Source: Pseudoalteromonas luteoviolacea (GTDB taxonomy: Bacteria > Pseudomonadota > Gammaproteobacteria > Enterobacterales > Alteromonadaceae). From it: a DNA stretch of 64,000 nt. The DNA lies in NCBI RefSeq assembly GCF_018100925.1, contig NZ_JAGJEH010000012.1, forward strand, positions 62,001-126,000, read 5' to 3'. Made by a program: the position numbers and the translations under genes. Shown in pieces: positions 25,908-34,778 of this stretch. The notes beneath the pieces are model-generated. The model made no database searches and was not told the origin of the DNA. It worked only from the letters and a program-made list of their open reading frames with translations. How positions within the stretch are numbered: the first letter of the stretch is position 1; every line of letters begins with the position of its first letter.

Positions 25908-26725
25908 AACTGCTAGGCTCCTTCTCAGACCCTAGAGCGGTTCAAGGAGCCGTTGATTATCTGAAAACACTAGGGATAGACAGTCAGCTACATAGTGAAG
26001 ATGGACGAAATGTATCTGTATGGGTCAATGACCGCGATTGGCAAAGAGCGGATACAGTGTGGCAGGAGTTTCTGGCAAATCCGTACCATGAGAAATATAG
26101 CAAGGCGTCTTGGCAAGTTGGTGCGACAGATAGTGGCTTGCAGTATCACAGTGCTAAGCTAAATTTATTGCAGCGTTTTTTTCACTTAAACTGGTTTATT
26201 CAGAGCATTGTTATAATTTCACTGCTTGTTTATGGCAGTTACTATTATTTTACGCCCGCAGAGGTATTTAATGCGCTCAAATTCGATACTAATCTTCCTT
26301 TGAGCTGGATCACGCCAACCTTTATGCATTTTGGTGCAATACACTTGCTATTCAATCTTAGTTGGTGGCTATATTTGGGTAATCAAATTGTACAAAGAAC
26401 TGACTTTGTTATTTTAATCACTGTTTTTACGGTCAGTGCATTATTGAGTAATTGGGCGCAGTTCTTATTGGTTGATGAAAACTTTGGTGGTTTGAGTGGA
26501 GTGGTTTATGCACAAATGGGATTTTGTTGGGTATTGTCCCAATTGAACAAAGACCAACAACCCATATTATCAACTCCAATTATAGGTTTCATGTTGTTAT
26601 GGATGATTTTGGGGTTTGCAGATGTATTATTTATCAGTATGGCAAACTGGGCCCACCTATTTGGTCTATTATCGGGGATGAGCCTCGCAGTTTTAGCCCA
26701 ACGTCTTAGTGGTAAAGGTACTTAG
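25904..26725 (+). CDS. glpG: Rhomboid intramembrane serine protease GlpG
   Basis: Inner-membrane protease that cuts substrates inside the bilayer. The 273-residue protein (E. coli 276) has the cytosolic N-terminal domain (residues 1 to about 65) and six membrane helices. The catalytic dyad is Ser198 in GGLSGVVYA and His251 in NWAHLFGLLSGM. The oxyanion region HFGAIHLLFNLSWW (helix 2) is intact. It is coupled to glpE. Its last 20 bp overlap the convergent FliL-like gene. Confidence 0.95.
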   Translation: MKLLGSFSDPRAVQGAVDYLKTLGIDSQLHSEDGRNVSVWVNDRDWQRADTVWQEFLANPYHEKYSKASWQVGATDSGLQYHSAKLNLLQRFFHLNWFIQSIVIISLLVYGSYYYFTPAEVFNALKFDTNLPLSWITPTFMHFGAIHLLFNLSWWLYLGNQIVQRTDFVILITVFTVSALLSNWAQFLLVDENFGGLSGVVYAQMGFCWVLSQLNKDQQPILSTPIIGFMLLWMILGFADVLFISMANWAHLFGLLSGMSLAVLAQRLSGKGT

Positions 26726-27101
26726 TAAATAAGACCTCTCTCACGATCTCCTGTCCAGTTTCATCTTTTAGTAAGGATTTCAGCTTTGCTGCACAGCGTT
26801 GTCTGATCTCCTCTCTGCCGGTTAAAGATTTAATGGTTTCTTCTGGCTCTTTACTAAGGATCTGCACGATGGCATCCCTCAATAATGGAGTGTGGTGCTC
26901 GACTACCGCAATATTGGCGATATCATCTAGCATAAGATCTATGGTTACTCGAACATAACCCAATTTTTTGTTGGATTGGCCAATATAGTTCGTGATGATA
27001 TCTGGCTCGAAACCATAGTAGCCAACGTTAGACTCGGCCTTGAGTTTAAAGCTTGCTGTGCTGATTGTAAGTGCCACTAATAGTAAAAGAGTACGAACCA
27101 T
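26706..27101 (-). CDS. FliL-like periplasmic protein
   Basis: A 131-residue protein with an N-terminal signal peptide or anchor (TLLLLVALTISTASF) and a domain resembling the flagellar basal-body protein FliL: GYVRVTIDLMLDD, then HHTPLLRDAIVQILS and the C-terminal VREVLFTKYLYH. True FliL lies in flagellar operons and controls stator activity. Here it is alone among unrelated genes, so it may be a paralogue with another role. It overlaps the glpG 3' end by 20 bp in opposite orientation. Confidence 0.78.
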   Translation of the reverse strand: MVRTLLLLVALTISTASFKLKAESNVGYYGFEPDIITNYIGQSNKKLGYVRVTIDLMLDDIANIAVVEHHTPLLRDAIVQILSKEPEETIKSLTGREEIRQRCAAKLKSLLKDETGQEIVREVLFTKYLYH

Positions 27102-27255
27102 AATCGCCTGAAAATATGTAACTAAATATCAACAATATCGTTAGTTTATACTTAATTGTAGAGCATGAACAGCGAGCATTAAGATAATAGTGAACTTTTT
27201 TGCATTGCCAAGCTTTGCTATTATGTCTGCGTTTAGTCTTAATTGAATAATTGAA

Positions 27256-27789
27256 TTGTTAAAATATCCTATTTCTTTAGATTTTAATTGGGGCAGCTTT
27301 GAGCAAGTTGCCGACAAAGCGCCAGAAAATATACATGATCGGCTATTGGAACAAGGCTCTTTGACCGCTTTACTCAAGAGTCAAAGCAGCAGCTTTAGAG
27401 TGAAAGTGATTAATGAGCAGCATCTAACGCCTCCTGCTTATATTTGTCGACTACTTGGCGATGCAATGGAAACCGCCATATGCAGGGAAGTATTGCTATA
27501 TTGCGATGATAAACCTCATGTTTATGCTCAGAGTTGGATTTCGCTTGAAGCGAACCAGTACGGGCTAAAAAACCTTGGTGAAAACCCATTAGGTGACAAG
27601 CTGTTTCAGCAATCTTCATGGCAAAGAGGTGATTTGGAAGTCGGCTGTGTTGAAGACGCGGATGCGCAGTTGAAGTTGTGGCAACTTTTTGGTGTAACGG
27701 ACATTCCTGTTTTTGCCAGACGAAGTGTATTTACCAATCACTCTGCTAAAGTTCTGGTATGTGAGATGTTTAACAGCGAGATCGAATAA
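27256..27789 (+). CDS. ubiC: Chorismate lyase
   Basis: Converts chorismate to 4-hydroxybenzoate and pyruvate, the first committed step of ubiquinone synthesis. It has 177 residues from a TTG start at 27256; E. coli UbiC is 165. Recognisable are ISLDFNWGSFEQV at the start and REVLLYCDDKPHVYAQSWI in the middle, with substrate arginine candidates in that block. An in-frame stop at 27244 leaves only ATT 27250 and TTG 27256 as starts near the family N-terminus, and neither has a Shine-Dalgarno, so translation is probably weak. The stop abuts the ubiA ATG directly. Confidence 0.85.
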   Translation: MLKYPISLDFNWGSFEQVADKAPENIHDRLLEQGSLTALLKSQSSSFRVKVINEQHLTPPAYICRLLGDAMETAICREVLLYCDDKPHVYAQSWISLEANQYGLKNLGENPLGDKLFQQSSWQRGDLEVGCVEDADAQLKLWQLFGVTDIPVFARRSVFTNHSAKVLVCEMFNSEIE

Positions 27790-28653
27790 ATGAAAAGTGC
27801 GACATTGCGGTTTGAAAACTACCCCGAATACAAGCAATTAATGCGACTTGATAAACCCATTGGTACGTTCTTATTACTATGGCCTACGATGTGGAGTTTG
27901 TGGCTGGCATCAGATGGCAATCCAAGTCTACTGCATATCTTTGTATTTACCCTAGGCACTTTTTTAATGCGCAGTGCTGGCTGCGTTATAAACGATTACG
28001 CGGATCGAAAAGTAGATGGAGCGGTAAAAAGGACAGCAACACGGCCTTTAGCACGTGGGGCTGTGTCAGAAAAAGAAGCGCTAATGCTTTTCTTTGTACT
28101 GATAATTGCATCATTTTTATTGGTGCTTACCTTAAATTGGCAAACCATCGTGCTCTCTATTGGCGGTGTAATACTGGCCTCTTTATATCCCTTTATGAAA
28201 CGATATACTCACCTCCCTCAGGTTGTACTAGGGGCAGCGTTTGGTTGGGGGATCCCAATGTCTTTTATGGCTGCTACGGGAGAAGTCCCATTGATTGCAT
28301 GGCTGCTATTTATTGCAAATGTTTTATGGACGGTTGCTTATGACACCATGTACGCCATGGTTGATAGAGATGATGATTTGAAAGTTGGTATTAAATCAAC
28401 CGCAATTTTGTTTGGGCAATGGGATAGGCATATTATTGCGCTGCTCAATATTAGTTTTATGTCATGTATGTTGGTTGCAGGCTTATATTTTTCGCTGGGT
28501 ATATGGTACTGGGTGACGTTTACAATTGCGACTTTCGGATTGGTTTATTTGCAAAGAGAAATAGCTGACCGAGGGAGAGAAGCGTGTTTTAAAGCATTTT
28601 TAAACAATAATTATATTGGTTTAATGCTGTTTGTTGGTGTATTTCTTGGTTAA
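27790..28653 (+). CDS. ubiA: 4-hydroxybenzoate octaprenyltransferase
   Basis: Integral inner-membrane prenyltransferase that joins the polyprenyl tail to 4-hydroxybenzoate. The 287 residues match E. coli UbiA (290). Both aspartate-rich Mg-diphosphate motifs are present: NDYADRKVD and YDTMYAMVDRDDD. Eight to nine hydrophobic helices are visible. The start codon follows the ubiC stop with no gap (TAAATG), so translation is coupled. Confidence 0.96.
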   Translation: MKSATLRFENYPEYKQLMRLDKPIGTFLLLWPTMWSLWLASDGNPSLLHIFVFTLGTFLMRSAGCVINDYADRKVDGAVKRTATRPLARGAVSEKEALMLFFVLIIASFLLVLTLNWQTIVLSIGGVILASLYPFMKRYTHLPQVVLGAAFGWGIPMSFMAATGEVPLIAWLLFIANVLWTVAYDTMYAMVDRDDDLKVGIKSTAILFGQWDRHIIALLNISFMSCMLVAGLYFSLGIWYWVTFTIATFGLVYLQREIADRGREACFKAFLNNNYIGLMLFVGVFLG

Positions 28654-28659
28654 GGTTTG

Positions 28660-28683
28660 GCCCACACTGTAAAAAGTGTGGGC
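28660..28683. terminator. Hairpin between convergent ubiA and LysR gene
   Basis: GCCCACACT / AGTGTGGGC, perfect 9-bp stem with loop GTAAAA, right after ubiA and before the end of the opposing gene. It lacks a good T-run, so termination strength is uncertain. Confidence 0.6.
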
Positions 28684-28708
28684 ATTAGCGCGCGAGTATC
28701 GAGAAGGA

Positions 28709-29617
28709 TTAAGAATGCACTGGCGCACCATTTACTTGCAATTGAGAGGCTGTTTTTTCAATCAACTGCAATAAGCTATTTACATGACTATTGCCACTAA
28801 GCTGGTGGTTGGTATTGATAACTAGCTGCTCATGACTATTGTCTTTGTTAGTCTTAAGAAGCGCTAACTCAGGATCTTGTGCAATCGTTTTTGAATGCTC
28901 AATACTTGCAATTGCGAAGCTTTGGCTGCTTTTTAAGCCATCAATCACTTGTGTTATATTGCCAATTTTAACACTAGTTGACTTGTTTAAACCTTCAACG
29001 GCTTCGTTTAGCATGCTTTGAACCTGTTTAGATTGAGAGAAGCAGCTATACATAGGGTACTGTGATAATTCACCTCTACGAATACACTCTTGTTTTGCAA
29101 GAGGGTGTTGTTTAGACACAAAAAGAATAAGTTGATCAGGCAAGTGAATATCACTGATTAAACTCGTTGCTGATGATAAGTAAACACTGATGTCGACCTC
29201 ACCTAGCTGAAGCTTTCTCGTAAGTTCATGCTCATCAAGCAGTTGCATCTCAATTTTTACATTTGGTGAATCTGCTAAGAATCGACCACATGACATTGGC
29301 ACAATTTCACTGGCTTTAGCGGTATAACCAACAACTAACTTTTGTTGATCTCTACCGAATAAACTTTGCTTGATGGTATTTTTCGTTACATCTAGCTCGC
29401 TTAGTGTCGCTTTACAGTAATTTAGAAACAGTTCACCTTGTTCTGTTAGTTTCACTGAACGTGTAGAGCGTTTAACAAGCTCACACCCAATTTCATCTTC
29501 CAGAGTTTGTATGCTTCTTGTTAAAGCTGATGTACTAATCTGGGTTTGTTCGGCAGCTTGTCTAAAGTGACGTAGGTTGCCTAGAGCAACAAATTGCTCA
29601 AGTTGTTCAAATCTCAT
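28709..29617 (-). CDS. LysR-family transcriptional regulator
   Basis: A 302-residue DNA-binding regulator. The N-terminal winged helix-turn-helix (residues 1 to about 60: LEQFVALGNLRHFRQAAEQ, then STSALTRSIQTLEDEIG) and a periplasmic-binding-like effector domain are typical of LysR. The effector domain is shorter in detail than most and its ligand cannot be told. No divergently paired enzyme gene is present, which is the usual clue to a LysR target; the neighbour upstream is an HD-GYP gene in the same orientation, 110 bp away. Confidence 0.92.
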   Translation of the reverse strand: MRFEQLEQFVALGNLRHFRQAAEQTQISTSALTRSIQTLEDEIGCELVKRSTRSVKLTEQGELFLNYCKATLSELDVTKNTIKQSLFGRDQQKLVVGYTAKASEIVPMSCGRFLADSPNVKIEMQLLDEHELTRKLQLGEVDISVYLSSATSLISDIHLPDQLILFVSKQHPLAKQECIRRGELSQYPMYSCFSQSKQVQSMLNEAVEGLNKSTSVKIGNITQVIDGLKSSQSFAIASIEHSKTIAQDPELALLKTNKDNSHEQLVINTNHQLSGNSHVNSLLQLIEKTASQLQVNGAPVHS

Positions 29618-29727
29618 TTGAAATTCCTTTTATTTCAACAAAAATGCAATCATGACGTTGATTTCCTAATACTAATACAGATTAAGGAAACATCCAAGTG
29701 AATTTTTTACATTTCGCTTACAAAGTT

Positions 29728-31254
29728 TTAGTCGGGATAGGTATCTCTGATTAAAATGAATTGTTCCAGATTATTTATAAACAAATCAACTAATTTGGGA
29801 TCAAATTGCTTAGATTTCTGCGATTTTATCTCTTCAAGCACTTTTTCAAGCGACCAAGCTTCTTTATAACAGCGTTTACTACCCAAAGCATCGAAAACAT
29901 CAGCAATTGCCGTAATTCTTCCAACAATATCAATATCTTCCCCACTTAGGCCTCGTGGATAACCAGTACCATCCCACTTTTCGTGATGCTGATGAGCAAT
30001 TGTTGCGCCACATTGCAATATTTCATTCGTTGATTTTTTCAATATATCGAATCCTAATTGCGCATGCGTTTTCATTATTTCCCATTCATCATTGGTCAGC
30101 TTACCAGGTTTGTTTAATATGACATCGGGGATCCCAATTTTGCCAATGTCATGTAGGGGAGATGCCATTTTTATTATTTCTGAGCGATAGCTATTAATGC
30201 CAGACAATTCCGCAAGTAACTTACTGTACATAGCGACACGCTTCACGTGAGAGCCTGTTTCCTTAGAGCGTTTCTCGACGGCTTCACCAAGGATATATGA
30301 CAGCTCTCTTTGTGATTCTTTGACTGTTTCTCGTAACTTTATATTGTCGTGAGCCAGTGCGATGTTATTGGCGAAAAACTCTAACAACTGACAGTCTGTA
30401 CTTCGCAATGAACTCTCTTTACTAACGTATAGCATGGTTTCTAGGCCACCTTTAGAGGTAAAGTAGCCGACATACTCATTGCAAGACTTGCAAGAAGTTT
30501 TTCTGTTATGGGTTTCAATAAATAGGTTTTTGACGTTATTTGGAATTTTATCTGAACTGGGCTCTATACCCTCTCCAGAAGCCGCTAAAAGCTTAAACTG
30601 AGAACCTGCATCGGTTTGCTTATTTGTTGCGGCGGCACAATAAATTTCGGAGTCGGAAAGTCCCAATACTTGCGCAACATGTTCAAGAATCGTTGATGCA
30701 AAATCTTGCACATTATCACATTCCAAAAAACTGGATGAAGCCGCAATGATCCTTTCCAGCCCTTTTTTGTGTAGCTCAATCGTCTGTATATCACGATGTG
30801 AACGCAGAGCGGAGTACAACAGGGTTTTTAGCTTAACAGCGGTCAATTCTGTTTTATTTTTGTAGTCATTGATATCGTAGTCGCGAATAACGGACTCTTC
30901 AGGAGCTTCACCTGGTTGACCTGTCCTGAGAATTAAGCGGATATCATGATTCGCCATATCATTGCGAATAAACTTGATTAAATCTAGGCCTGCATGGTTG
31001 CTTTCCATCACAACATCAATGAGCCCGACTGAAATGCATTCTTGGTCTTCCAGTATCTCCATTGCTTGCTTGGCCGAGTATGCATGATGAAAACGCAGAG
31101 ATTTGTCTTCAAACTTAAAGTCGGATAAAACCAACTTGGTTACTTGGTGAATGTCCTCTTCGTCGTCGACGACCAACACATCCCAAAAAGCGCGCTCTTC
31201 GGGTTGTGAAGTTTCCTCTTTTAGTTGCTCATTTGAAAAAAGAAAACCGCTCAC
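29728..31254 (-). CDS. Response regulator with DUF3369 and HD-GYP c-di-GMP phosphodiesterase domains
   Basis: A 508-residue signalling protein. It has an N-terminal receiver domain (residues about 25-150, phospho-acceptor Asp80 in GLIDVV), a DUF3369 sensor-like middle (about 170-320) and a C-terminal HD-GYP domain. The HD motif HDIGK (368-372) and HHEKWDGTGYP (423-433) are intact, so it should degrade cyclic di-GMP to pGpG or GMP. No partner histidine kinase lies in the window. It stands alone. Confidence 0.93.
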   Translation of the reverse strand: MSGFLFSNEQLKEETSQPEERAFWDVLVVDDEEDIHQVTKLVLSDFKFEDKSLRFHHAYSAKQAMEILEDQECISVGLIDVVMESNHAGLDLIKFIRNDMANHDIRLILRTGQPGEAPEESVIRDYDINDYKNKTELTAVKLKTLLYSALRSHRDIQTIELHKKGLERIIAASSSFLECDNVQDFASTILEHVAQVLGLSDSEIYCAAATNKQTDAGSQFKLLAASGEGIEPSSDKIPNNVKNLFIETHNRKTSCKSCNEYVGYFTSKGGLETMLYVSKESSLRSTDCQLLEFFANNIALAHDNIKLRETVKESQRELSYILGEAVEKRSKETGSHVKRVAMYSKLLAELSGINSYRSEIIKMASPLHDIGKIGIPDVILNKPGKLTNDEWEIMKTHAQLGFDILKKSTNEILQCGATIAHQHHEKWDGTGYPRGLSGEDIDIVGRITAIADVFDALGSKRCYKEAWSLEKVLEEIKSQKSKQFDPKLVDLFINNLEQFILIRDTYPD

Positions 31255-31311
31255 ACATGACCTACCTTCAGCTATTGATAATGTCAGTATAGTAAGGTCA
31301 ATACGAGTTGC

Positions 31312-31710
31312 TTAATCTTGGAGTGGCTTTTTTTCAATATTATTTAGCTCAATCTCTATTGCATCACACGAAATATGAATTTCGTACAAGGACAACATGA
31401 GAGATCCAATCAAGCAGCATAAACTGACTCCAAATAAGATGATCCCCAGCAAATTAACATCGATGAACAAAGCAAACATCGAAAGCGTGCAAAGAATAAA
31501 TGAGAACACGCCCCATACTTGCATTAAACGAATTAGTTTGATGCGTTTTTTTAAATTATTAATTTGCTGCACAACGAGCGGGCGCAAAGTGTCACCTTCT
31601 CTAGCGTTTAGCTCGCGAATTAGCTGTGCGAGCACTAAAAAGCGATTAGTATAAGCGAGTAACAGCAATGAAATAGCGGGAAATAACAACCCAGGTGTGG
31701 TAAGCGTCAT
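31312..31710 (-). CDS. DUF2721 membrane protein
   Basis: A 132-residue inner-membrane protein of the DUF2721 family, with three hydrophobic segments: TPGLLFPAISLLLLAYTNRF near the N-terminus and two consecutive helices (about residues 63-83 and 87-108). The conserved cytosolic loop RFLVLAQLIRELN and QQINNLKKRIKLIR is present. No function is known. It is divergent from the DUF2007 gene. Confidence 0.82.
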   Translation of the reverse strand: MTLTTPGLLFPAISLLLLAYTNRFLVLAQLIRELNAREGDTLRPLVVQQINNLKKRIKLIRLMQVWGVFSFILCTLSMFALFIDVNLLGIILFGVSLCCLIGSLMLSLYEIHISCDAIEIELNNIEKKPLQD

Positions 31711-31772
31711 AGAGCTCTTCCAATTTACACACTACAATATTGTTTATGATAGCAAAATTAGCATTGAGTGCG

Positions 31773-32105
31773 ATGGTTAATGAACTAGATAAATGGTGCT
31801 GTGTTTTTAGCACCGATAATATGATTGAAGCACATCTTGTAAATGGCCTTTTACACCAAGCCCGTATAAAAACGACAATGCAAGGAGAGGCACTGTCTTC
31901 CACTTTAGGCGAACTGCCTTTTGCAGATAATACCATTAAGATCTTTGTACCAGCGATAAAGTTGCCCCTTGGAGAAGAAATCTTGGTAAACTATCATCAG
32001 AAAAAATCAAAATTAGATTGGCAGTGTCGATATTGCAATGAGCTGAATGGCTCAGCTTTTGAGTATTGCTGGCATTGTGGAAATGAGTATGAGCAAAGCA
32101 AATAA
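31773..32105 (+). CDS. DUF2007 signal-transducing-like protein with C-terminal zinc ribbon
   Basis: About 110 residues from ATG 31773 (an upstream in-frame ATG at 31740 is less likely). The N-terminal DUF2007 domain (WCCVFSTDNMIEAHLVNGLL ... FVPAIKLPLGEEIL) resembles PII-like small regulatory folds. The C-terminus is a zinc ribbon with two CxxC pairs (CRYCNELNG, then CWHCGNEY). It overlaps the next gene by about 20 bp in another frame, which suggests coupled expression. Function unknown. Confidence 0.78.
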   Translation: MVNELDKWCCVFSTDNMIEAHLVNGLLHQARIKTTMQGEALSSTLGELPFADNTIKIFVPAIKLPLGEEILVNYHQKKSKLDWQCRYCNELNGSAFEYCWHCGNEYEQSK

Positions 32106-32688
32106 CTTTCAGCGCATTCGTGAGTTGAACTATTTACAAAAAGCAGCACTAGCGGCTGCTATTTTGGAAAGAATGACGCCAAACTATGGTTTATTTAGTG
32201 AAGCTACTGGGTTTGGTGATGAGCAGGTGTTTAGAAATGCACTAAATCTGTGCTGGGAAAAATTACTACTGCCAAAAAGCAAAATTAGCTTAGAAAAGCA
32301 AATCGAAAAAATAGAACCTAATGTACCTGAACTATCAGATTTTGACATGTTTGGTACTTACCCTGCGATTGATATGGCAACAGCGCTGCTTGGATTTATT
32401 CAAGGTCTTATGACAAAAGATGAGATAGAGTTTGTCAATGTTGCAAAAATATCTCAAGCAACGGTCGCAAGGTATATTGAGTTTTTGTTGGCACAGGAAG
32501 ATATCACTCCGGACAATAAACTCGTCAGAGAGCACCCATTGATGCAATATGAAATCGAGGTTTTAGGTGAATTAATCGATTTTGTTGAAGGGATGGGGCG
32601 AATTTCCTCTGAAACAATCAAGCAGTTAAAAGCGCAAGCGATCATCGATGGCCAAACCAATATTGGTTTAGCGATTGAGCGTGAATAG
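32083..32688 (+). CDS. yjaG: DUF416 family protein (YjaG-like)
   Basis: A conserved helical protein of about 201 residues. It resembles E. coli YjaG (196 aa) through ERMTPNYGLFSEATGFGD, the DFDMFGTYPAIDMATAL block and the terminal IDGQTNIGLAIE. No function is established. ATG 32083 or 32089 is the start; GTGGAA upstream suits either. The 5' end overlaps the zinc-ribbon gene. The tsaD gene follows 24 bp later on the same strand, so co-transcription is likely. Confidence 0.85.
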   Translation: MSMSKANNFQRIRELNYLQKAALAAAILERMTPNYGLFSEATGFGDEQVFRNALNLCWEKLLLPKSKISLEKQIEKIEPNVPELSDFDMFGTYPAIDMATALLGFIQGLMTKDEIEFVNVAKISQATVARYIEFLLAQEDITPDNKLVREHPLMQYEIEVLGELIDFVEGMGRISSETIKQLKAQAIIDGQTNIGLAIERE

Positions 32689-32712
32689 TAAAGAATGTAG
32701 TGGAGAACAAGG

Positions 32713-33729
32713 TTGCGTATTTTAGGTATTGAATCTTCTTGTGATGAAACTGGTATTGCAATTTATGATGATGAGCAGGGATTACTTGCGCATCAATTAT
32801 ATAGTCAGGTAAAGGTACATGCGGATTATGGTGGTGTAGTGCCTGAGCTTGCTTCTCGGGATCATGTCCGCAAAACGATTCCGCTGATTGAAGCGGCGTT
32901 TAAACAGGCTGGATGTGGCCCGGATTCTCTAGACGGCATCGCGTATACAGCGGGTCCCGGGTTGGTCGGCGCGCTCCTCGTTGGTACATCTATTGGACGC
33001 TCTTTGGCATTTGGTTGGAATATTCCCGCGGTGGCAGTACACCACATGGAAGGCCATTTACTAGCGCCTATGTTAGAAGATGAAAAGCCAGAATTTCCAT
33101 TTGTGGCATTGCTTGTCTCAGGCGGTCACACCATGATGGTTAAAGTTGCCGGAATTGGAGAGTATGAAATTTTAGGTGAGTCGGTTGATGATGCAGCTGG
33201 GGAAGCATTTGATAAAACGGCCAAGCTACTGGGGTTGGATTACCCTGGAGGCCCTCTTTTAGCTAAATTAGCAACACAAGGCACAGCTGACAGGTTTGTA
33301 TTTCCAAGGCCAATGACTGATAGGCCTGGTTTAGACTTTAGCTTCAGCGGTCTTAAAACAGCAGCGGCAAACACCATTAAAAATGAAGGCGACGATATAC
33401 AGACTAAGGCTGATATTGCTCACGCTTTTCAAAGTGCCGTGATTGATACGCTAGCAATTAAGTGCAAACGCGCCCTAAAACAAACGGGTATAAAACGCCT
33501 TGTTATTGCTGGAGGTGTGAGCGCAAATGTGGAGTTGAGAACCAAGCTTGAACGTATGATGCAAGGGATGAAAGGGCGGGTCTATTATCCTCGCACTGAG
33601 TTTTGTACTGATAATGGCGCGATGATAGCTTTTGCTGGTATGCAACGTCTGAAAGCTGGTCATACAGCACCATTAGATATGAAAACACAGCCTCGCTGGC
33701 CACTGGATAGTTTACCGGCAATCTCTTAA
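32713..33729 (+). CDS. tsaD: tRNA threonylcarbamoyladenosine synthase subunit TsaD
   Basis: Catalytic subunit of the TsaBDE complex that transfers threonylcarbamoyl to A37 of ANN-reading tRNAs; essential in most bacteria. The 338-residue protein (E. coli 337) is a Kae1/ASKHA-fold enzyme with the iron/zinc motif HHMEGH, phosphate loops and nucleotide-site blocks (LLVSGGHT, DDAAGEAFDKTAKLLGL, MAGGV-like VIAGGVSAN). The start is TTG at 32713 with GGAGAA 8 nt upstream. The order tsaD-plsY-folB-uppP resembles E. coli. Confidence 0.98.
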   Translation: MRILGIESSCDETGIAIYDDEQGLLAHQLYSQVKVHADYGGVVPELASRDHVRKTIPLIEAAFKQAGCGPDSLDGIAYTAGPGLVGALLVGTSIGRSLAFGWNIPAVAVHHMEGHLLAPMLEDEKPEFPFVALLVSGGHTMMVKVAGIGEYEILGESVDDAAGEAFDKTAKLLGLDYPGGPLLAKLATQGTADRFVFPRPMTDRPGLDFSFSGLKTAAANTIKNEGDDIQTKADIAHAFQSAVIDTLAIKCKRALKQTGIKRLVIAGGVSANVELRTKLERMMQGMKGRVYYPRTEFCTDNGAMIAFAGMQRLKAGHTAPLDMKTQPRWPLDSLPAIS

Positions 33730-34322
33730 TCTTTTTTAGGTGTTTTCTTACCGACTTTAGGCTCCTTTCCTTGCAGGAGCCTACTTATATTTGCTCGATG
33801 TCTGAAGATAATCAAAACCGTTAAAAAAGCTACTGGCAATGTATACTGGGGTTTAATGAACCATGTATAGAATGGTGCAGTGATAACAGTGACTATGGCA
33901 GCAAGAGAAGAGTAGCGAAATGCCCAAAGTACAAGCAGCCAGGTTAAAATAAGCAGCCCAGCTAATGACACACCGATTGGCAGTAGTGCGCCAAATGCGG
34001 TGGCGACGGCCTTGCCACCATTGAAGTGAAAAAAAATCGGGTAAATGTGGCCAAGGCAAGCACTGACTGCAACCGCACCAAGCCAAACTGGCTCGATGTT
34101 TAAAAAGTAAGCGCCCCAAACAGGGATAGTCCCTTTTAATACGTCAAAAATAAGTACAAGTGCTGCGGGGAGTTTACCGCCTATGCGCAAAACGTTAGTG
34201 GCTCCAGGGTTATTGGAGCCAGAAAAGCGAGGATCGGGTAGTCTAAACATCCTCGAAATCAAAATCGCAGAGGAAATCGATCCAAATAAATAAGCACAAA
34301 TACACATTAATATGACTAACAC
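33726..34322 (-). CDS. plsY: Glycerol-3-phosphate acyltransferase PlsY
   Basis: Integral membrane enzyme that acylates glycerol 3-phosphate from acyl-phosphate in phospholipid synthesis. The 198 residues have the three conserved motifs: GSNNPGATNVLR (phosphate/substrate), the FHFNGGKAVATAFG loop and a C-terminal FRHRANISRLL. Five membrane helices are expected. It is convergent with tsaD (4-bp overlap) and divergent from folB. Confidence 0.96.
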   Translation of the reverse strand: MLVILMCICAYLFGSISSAILISRMFRLPDPRFSGSNNPGATNVLRIGGKLPAALVLIFDVLKGTIPVWGAYFLNIEPVWLGAVAVSACLGHIYPIFFHFNGGKAVATAFGALLPIGVSLAGLLILTWLLVLWAFRYSSLAAIVTVITAPFYTWFIKPQYTLPVAFLTVLIIFRHRANISRLLQGKEPKVGKKTPKKD

Positions 34323-34426
34323 AAGCTTCCTTATTTTTTATTGCTTTGTTTTGGGCTATGATCGCGATTCTTTTTACCCGGCCTAAATTATTGCGCCGAC
34401 CCATATTAGTCATGCTAGGAGTATAC

Positions 34427-34777
34427 ATGGACAAGGTCTATATCTCGCAATTGCACGTCGAGACCATAATAGGAGTTTACGACTTTGAGAAAGAAAGTAA
34501 ACAGAGCCTTTATTTTGATATTGAAATGTCTACAGATATTACCCCAGCAGCGCAGACAGATGACATCAACCTTACAGTTGATTACGCAAAGGTAAGCGAA
34601 CGTGTAATCACTTTATCAGAAACAACACAAGTAGAGCTTTTAGAAACGTTATTGGAAAAGTTAGCTGCAATGATATTAACTGAGTTTGCAGTGAGTGACG
34701 TTCGAATTAAAGTCAGCAAACCTGCTGCAGTCGCACAGGCAAAGACTGTCGGCATTGAAATTTATCGGAAAAAGTAG
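34427..34777 (+). CDS. folB: Dihydroneopterin aldolase
   Basis: Folate pathway enzyme that splits dihydroneopterin to 6-hydroxymethyl-dihydropterin and glycolaldehyde. From ATG 34427 it is 116 residues (E. coli 122), with ribosome site AGGAG 7 nt upstream. The HVETIIGVYDFEKES start, the TVDYAKV tyrosine block and C-terminal RIKVSKPAAV lysine match the family active site. A longer in-frame start 81 nt upstream is rejected. folK begins directly after (TAGC-ATG). Confidence 0.94.
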   Translation: MDKVYISQLHVETIIGVYDFEKESKQSLYFDIEMSTDITPAAQTDDINLTVDYAKVSERVITLSETTQVELLETLLEKLAAMILTEFAVSDVRIKVSKPAAVAQAKTVGIEIYRKK

Positions 34778-34778
34778 C

